NCBI GenBank assembly: GCA_950106755.1
Contig: OX467084.1
Location: 26,539,213-26,603,212, forward strand
Reading direction: 5' to 3'
Length of the DNA: 64,000 bases
Origin: Climacium dendroides
Taxonomy: Eukaryota; Streptophyta; Bryopsida; Hypnales; Climaciaceae
Shown piece after piece: positions 60,401 to 64,000 of this stretch. Under the pieces are notes generated by a model. It was not told where the DNA came from. It did not search any database and was given only the letters and a program-made list of their open reading frames with translations. Position 1 is the stretch's first letter, and each line of letters opens with the position of its first letter. The position numbers were made by a program, and so were the translations under genes.

Positions 60401-62930
60401 ATTCAAGAGAGCATGCATTAGTGCCGCAAAGAGCACTATCAGAAAGCTAACTTGTTTCTAATATGTCTTATGTCAAATGAGAGGGACGTATGCTCCGCTT
60501 AGCATTTAAGGGTTGAAGCTTTATTTAGAAAAGGAGCGAATGTTAATCCTTTTATCAGTTGATGTGTTGTAAAAATGCAGTGCTATCCTAGTGAAGCGGA
60601 TTTGGTGATTGCAAGGGCCGTTTTGCTGTAAGTGCGGAACCCAGGCACTACAGTTTCCTTTGCAGCACTTCCCATATTTGCATTTATAGATCCTTCTCTC
60701 TCATTTTTATTAAGAGCTACCCTCTTGTGCAGATATTTGTCGCTGGGCAACCTGAGAGATGCCAATCGCCTATTGAATTCAGTTAGGCAGAGACTTAGCG
60801 ACAATTCGGAAGCATTGCCTGATTCACCACTCCTACACTTCGTCAAGTTTCTTCTGTCAACGTATGTGAACGTTTTTTATTCAATTGTAGTCTCTACGCA
60901 GTGTCTTGTAATATTCTCTTTTCATCTTTTCATCTTTTTTAGGATTCCTCTGAACTTTAGTAGTTCGCATTATCACCGCTGAATGTCCTAAAGTATATGT
61001 TCTCTGCTGTTTGCAGGCTGGAGAGGGATGCATTACCGTTATTCAGGATGCTACGGCAAAAGTACAAACCTAGTCTCGACCGTGATCCTTCCCTAGATGA
61101 GGTATCTTCACTAGTCTCATTAGTCAATGGTCCAGGTTTCCTTTTTATTTCATATAACAGTATGTACGACATTGTCTACCTGTTTGTTGACATTTCTAAG
61201 CTAGGGAATCATTTGCGTGTGAGGCCTTTCCTATGGCCTTTACAATACAAGTGTCATACAAACCCTTGATTTTTGAGAAATGAGATACTTCTAGGTTCTG
61301 TGATAGGTTCTGTGACAGTGAAAGATGCTTCCGTGAGATACATTGTAGATGTAATATTCGTGGGTCAAGGTCAGTCTCATGATTACAAATATTCATAACT
61401 ACTTCATGTAATCATAATTAGTTATACAGTATCCAAATAATGCATATTTGAGTGCATTGGAATCCTATTGAGAACGGCGACTCGACCCGCTATAAATGAA
61501 TGCTATATTAGTAATGGAAACTACTCAGTGCCACCTAAAAGTCACTGGAATTATGACAGACAGGGAACAAGTCAGAACTGTTGCCTTTCTCAGCAGCACA
61601 CTGTGAGTGATTTGTAAGAAACAGCCTTAAGAAGTTAAAAAATCATTAAAAATTGTATGGTTGTCTGATATGACTCAGGTACAGAGTGTACATCGAGGTT
61701 CATAACGTTATTCTAGCTGATGTGACTCTCATGAGCAAGGATTGTACTGGTGTTTTTCTCATAGTTTTGACCTATTTTTCTTTGGAAATGCAGTACTTGG
61801 ATGAAATAGCGGAGCGTTTTTATAATGTCCCGCGGAGGAATGGCATGCAAGGCATGTTTGGAGATTTTATGAAGGTGTGATATCTACTCTTGACTAGTTT
61901 GTAACGAGTCAGCGCTCATTGTTTCACTCATGTAATTTGATTTGCACTAGATGAGTCCGTCACTTCCACCCTAAGAAATGGCTACTCAGTGTTTTCAGTG
62001 TAATCAGATTGTTTTCAGAACTTTTCGGCAGCACTAAAGAAGAGGATCATCCCTAGGGAGGAGGTCTTCGTGTGGTCAGAGTGATCATACCGAAGCCTCC
62101 CTATGATACATAGGGGAGGTCAGTGTATGATCACACTGAACCCAGCGAGACATCCCCATGAATGATTTCGAACATCACCTTTATGATGCTGACCAAAAGT
62201 TCCTGAAACAATCTAATTTCACTCAAACTCTGTTGTCATTCACTTTCAGTTGATCCTTTTAGAACTCTGTTGTGAACCTCGATGTACACCCTGTATTCAG
62301 TGTCCCGTAGCCCAACCAGCCAGCATCCGTAGTCTTGTATTATGAACCGTTTTTTTATTCATATTCTTCGGCTATTCCTCGTACTTTTACTTCAAATAGA
62401 TTTTTCTGAAATATTGACCGGCAAATCTTGGACCAAGCTCAGAAAGGAGTCTTGGCCTGGCCCCAATGCGGGTCTTTTTTCTTTAGGCCAGGTCAAGACT
62501 CCAATTGGAAGTGAGCCCCTTTCCCAGGCCTCGAAGCGTCCTCAGTGGCCCATGTTTTGTATTGGGGTCGACCCTAGAAAGACGTGGCCCTATCACTTAG
62601 GTAGTCGGCCAATAATGATCGGATTCCTAGATAATAGGTGCATTCTTCGTTTCTAAAGTTCCCCTAAAATTCATTCATCGGACGCTTTTAATCCTCAGCG
62701 TCCTTCCTGGGTTATGGGTCCTCAACTGATTACCGAATTCACTCAATTTCTTTTCTGCGGCGGTCCCTGCGGTACAATTTAACAAAGGTAATGTGCATTT
62801 CGGTGACAGTAAATTACAATCTATAACATGCTATGTTGGTGGCATTTAAAATCTTGGATGACTTGTAAAACCAGCCTTGAGGCTCTCTAATTCCATCCCT
62901 TGTTTGCAGATGTTTGCAATGGACAGCTGA
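57466..62930 (+). CDS. GET4: Golgi-to-ER traffic protein 4 (GET4/TRC35 homolog)
   Basis: GET4 is an alpha-solenoid cytosolic scaffold that hands tail-anchored proteins from the chaperone/ubiquitin-like module to GET3 for ER insertion. Twelve exons, all with GT-AG borders: 57,466-57,504; 57,635-57,714; 57,943-58,021; 58,436-58,517; 58,857-59,010; 59,613-59,703; 59,868-59,951; 60,581-60,627; 60,733-60,861; 61,017-61,101; 61,794-61,874; 62,910-62,930. Phases agree throughout and give 323 residues, the usual plant length. Key stretches are KLEKRVQDGEYYEAQQMYKS, YLHAKKYSESISLLASGA, LLLIQTMNVAKVPFDKSAI, WSMESGELSRGAPELHDMLA, HFVRGNQPETFARVVVECM, YLSLGNLRDANRLLNSVRQR and the conserved end YLDEIAERFYNVPRRNGMQG. 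The last exon codes only MFAMDS. No disabling change is seen. Confidence 0.95.
61681..62294. repeat. 26-bp inverted repeat flanking GET4 exon 11
   Basis: The left arm (61,681-61,706: ACAGAGTGTACATCGAGG...) and right arm (62,269-62,294) are inverted copies, 24 of 26 bases identical. They enclose exon 11 and parts of both adjoining introns. Confidence 0.8.
62074..62142. repeat. Hairpin-forming inverted repeat in the last GET4 intron
   Basis: Arms of about 32 bp (GTCAGAGTGATCATACCGAA ... CTCCCTATG) are inverted imperfectly around a 3-nt loop. It may be a MITE remnant. Confidence 0.7.
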
Positions 62931-64000
62931 ATCAGGTGTGATATATGGGTGTAGTTAGTAGTAGCTTGCATACTGGTTCGAATAATTCTTGGTAGCATCT
63001 GGAAACGTAGCCTGGTGAGAGTTTAGGGGCATCCTATGACATATGGATGTTTATTTATATCATTCCTTTAGGTGAATGTAACTTGCTGTTTGGTTTCGGT
63101 CACAGGCCACAAGGTATTGAATTAAATACGGGTGCATTAAAGGATAGAACAGAACTATGTTAAGACCTTCATTAAAGCTGATGTGCATAGGTTAAGTCAG
63201 AAGTACGAACAGAGTTTTTCCTTGTAGACAAATGGAAATCCATGATTTCCAAAGAACATTATATTTTGGGGAAGAAATTTGTAGTTTCTGTGAATTTTCT
63301 AAGTCACATTCTGAAAAAAAATTAATGTTTATACACTGCATCAATATTGTCAAGTTGAAAAGTGCCAAAATAATACTGACCTTTGTAAAATTGGCAATTT
63401 CTTTTTGACAATATTGACAATAATAATTTAGTTTTTTTTAATTTGTTGGATCAATTATGTACATCATGAACTCTACTATTTGGCCAAAAGAATTGAACCT
63501 AAAAATACATTATACAGTTGTGAAATATAAATTGAATACATTGTCCAATTCAACAAATATTTTAAATGCAAGGGCTTTAAGATGTAACAATGGTCTATAT
63601 TGCAACCTATACTCTCTCTACAATGGCTAATGCTATTCGATGATTTCAATTCAAAAAAGAATTCAAATATTATAAGAACCAACATCATGTGCATGTTTGT
63701 TAGATTGTTGATATTTTAACCACATAGATTAAAAGATATTTGCATTTAAAGTGAAAAAAACAATTTTTTCAACACCTTGTGGGATTAGATTATTTGACTT
63801 CGAACTTTTTTAACTTAAATTTTTTGCACTACAGAGTTTTAAGATTTAAATCCTTGTTGTGTGAAATTCAGTTGAGAGTAGGGAAAAAAAAATTCAAAAC
63901 AAAACTTAATTTTCATGCTTAAAAATATTGTTAAGTAGAGATAGATATGAGAAAGAAGGAAAATTTAAGTTATTAATATCTTTAAAATGGAATTAAAATG
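62931..64000. other. GET4 3' flank and AT-rich repeat DNA
   Basis: The GET4 3' UTR should lie at the left. From about 63,240 the sequence is AT-rich. A stretch near 63,715-63,760 (CACATAGATTAAAAGATATT, then TGCATTTAAAGTGAA) resembles the repeat at 45.2 and 45.85 kb. An imperfect dyad around TTGTCAA/TTGACAA lies at 63,345-63,415. No gene is seen. Confidence 0.5.

Noticed and set aside
1..64000. tRNA, rRNA, snoRNA or riboswitch genes.
   Set aside because: Reading by eye I saw no cloverleaf boxes or rRNA motifs; a covariance-model scan would be needed to exclude small RNAs.

Overview
This is nuclear DNA of a land plant. The evidence is split genes with GT-AG introns (three intact genes carry 12 to about 31 coding exons each, in introns of roughly 80-800 bp), plant-specific proteins such as a chloroplast FTSH12, and plant-type transposons (Helitron, CACTA, Ty1/copia, MULE). 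The AT-rich composition, fairly short introns and the style of the repeats suggest a seedless plant, perhaps a moss or other bryophyte. That placement is inference only; nothing in the window fixes the species.

Layout, left to right. (1) 164-14,838, minus strand: THO2, the large scaffold of the THO/TREX mRNA-export complex. It has about 31 exons here and its last exons lie beyond the left edge. (2) 15,690-23,467, minus strand: three Helitron-type rolling-circle elements lying head to tail. The largest carries a broken Rep/helicase gene that is itself split by a 1.3-kb CACTA element. (3) 23.5-24.3 kb: an unrecognised gene relic. (4) About 24.3-28.05 kb: a degenerate, GC- and CCGG-rich gag-like retroelement containing a 140-bp CACTA hairpin MITE. 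(5) 28.2-31.2 kb, plus strand: a decayed N-terminal part of CTC1, the large subunit of the telomere-capping CST complex. (6) 31.2-34.4 kb: AT-rich repeats, including a 1.6-kb element with long inverted arms and a five-copy 31-bp tandem repeat. (7) 34,466-44,080, minus strand: FTSH12, a chloroplast-envelope AAA+ metalloprotease with intact ATPase and zinc-protease motifs. (8) 45.0-46.6 kb: nested repeats with TTAACCCCTAAA termini. (9) 46,674-51,944, minus strand: a Ty1/copia element with one LTR, a mutated pol and an internal inversion in gag. (10) 52.2-53.0 kb: a purine-rich tract and a 38-bp tandem repeat. (11) 53.9-55.7 kb, plus strand: a MULE-like transposase relic. (12) 57,466-62,930, plus strand: GET4, a component of the tail-anchored-protein insertion pathway, complete in 12 exons. 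(13) 62.9-64.0 kb: AT-rich repeat DNA.

THO2, FTSH12 and GET4 are ordinary housekeeping genes with no evident functional link; they are separated by transposon-rich spacers. The unusual content is in the mobile DNA: the tandem Helitrons with a second, opposed copy of their 3' terminus, the CACTA insertion that can be read out exactly, the in-place inversion in a copia gag, a recurring TTAACCC-ended repeat family that also sits in introns of the housekeeping genes, and the truncated CTC1. I found no prokaryotic operons, CRISPR arrays, rRNA or recognisable tRNA genes.
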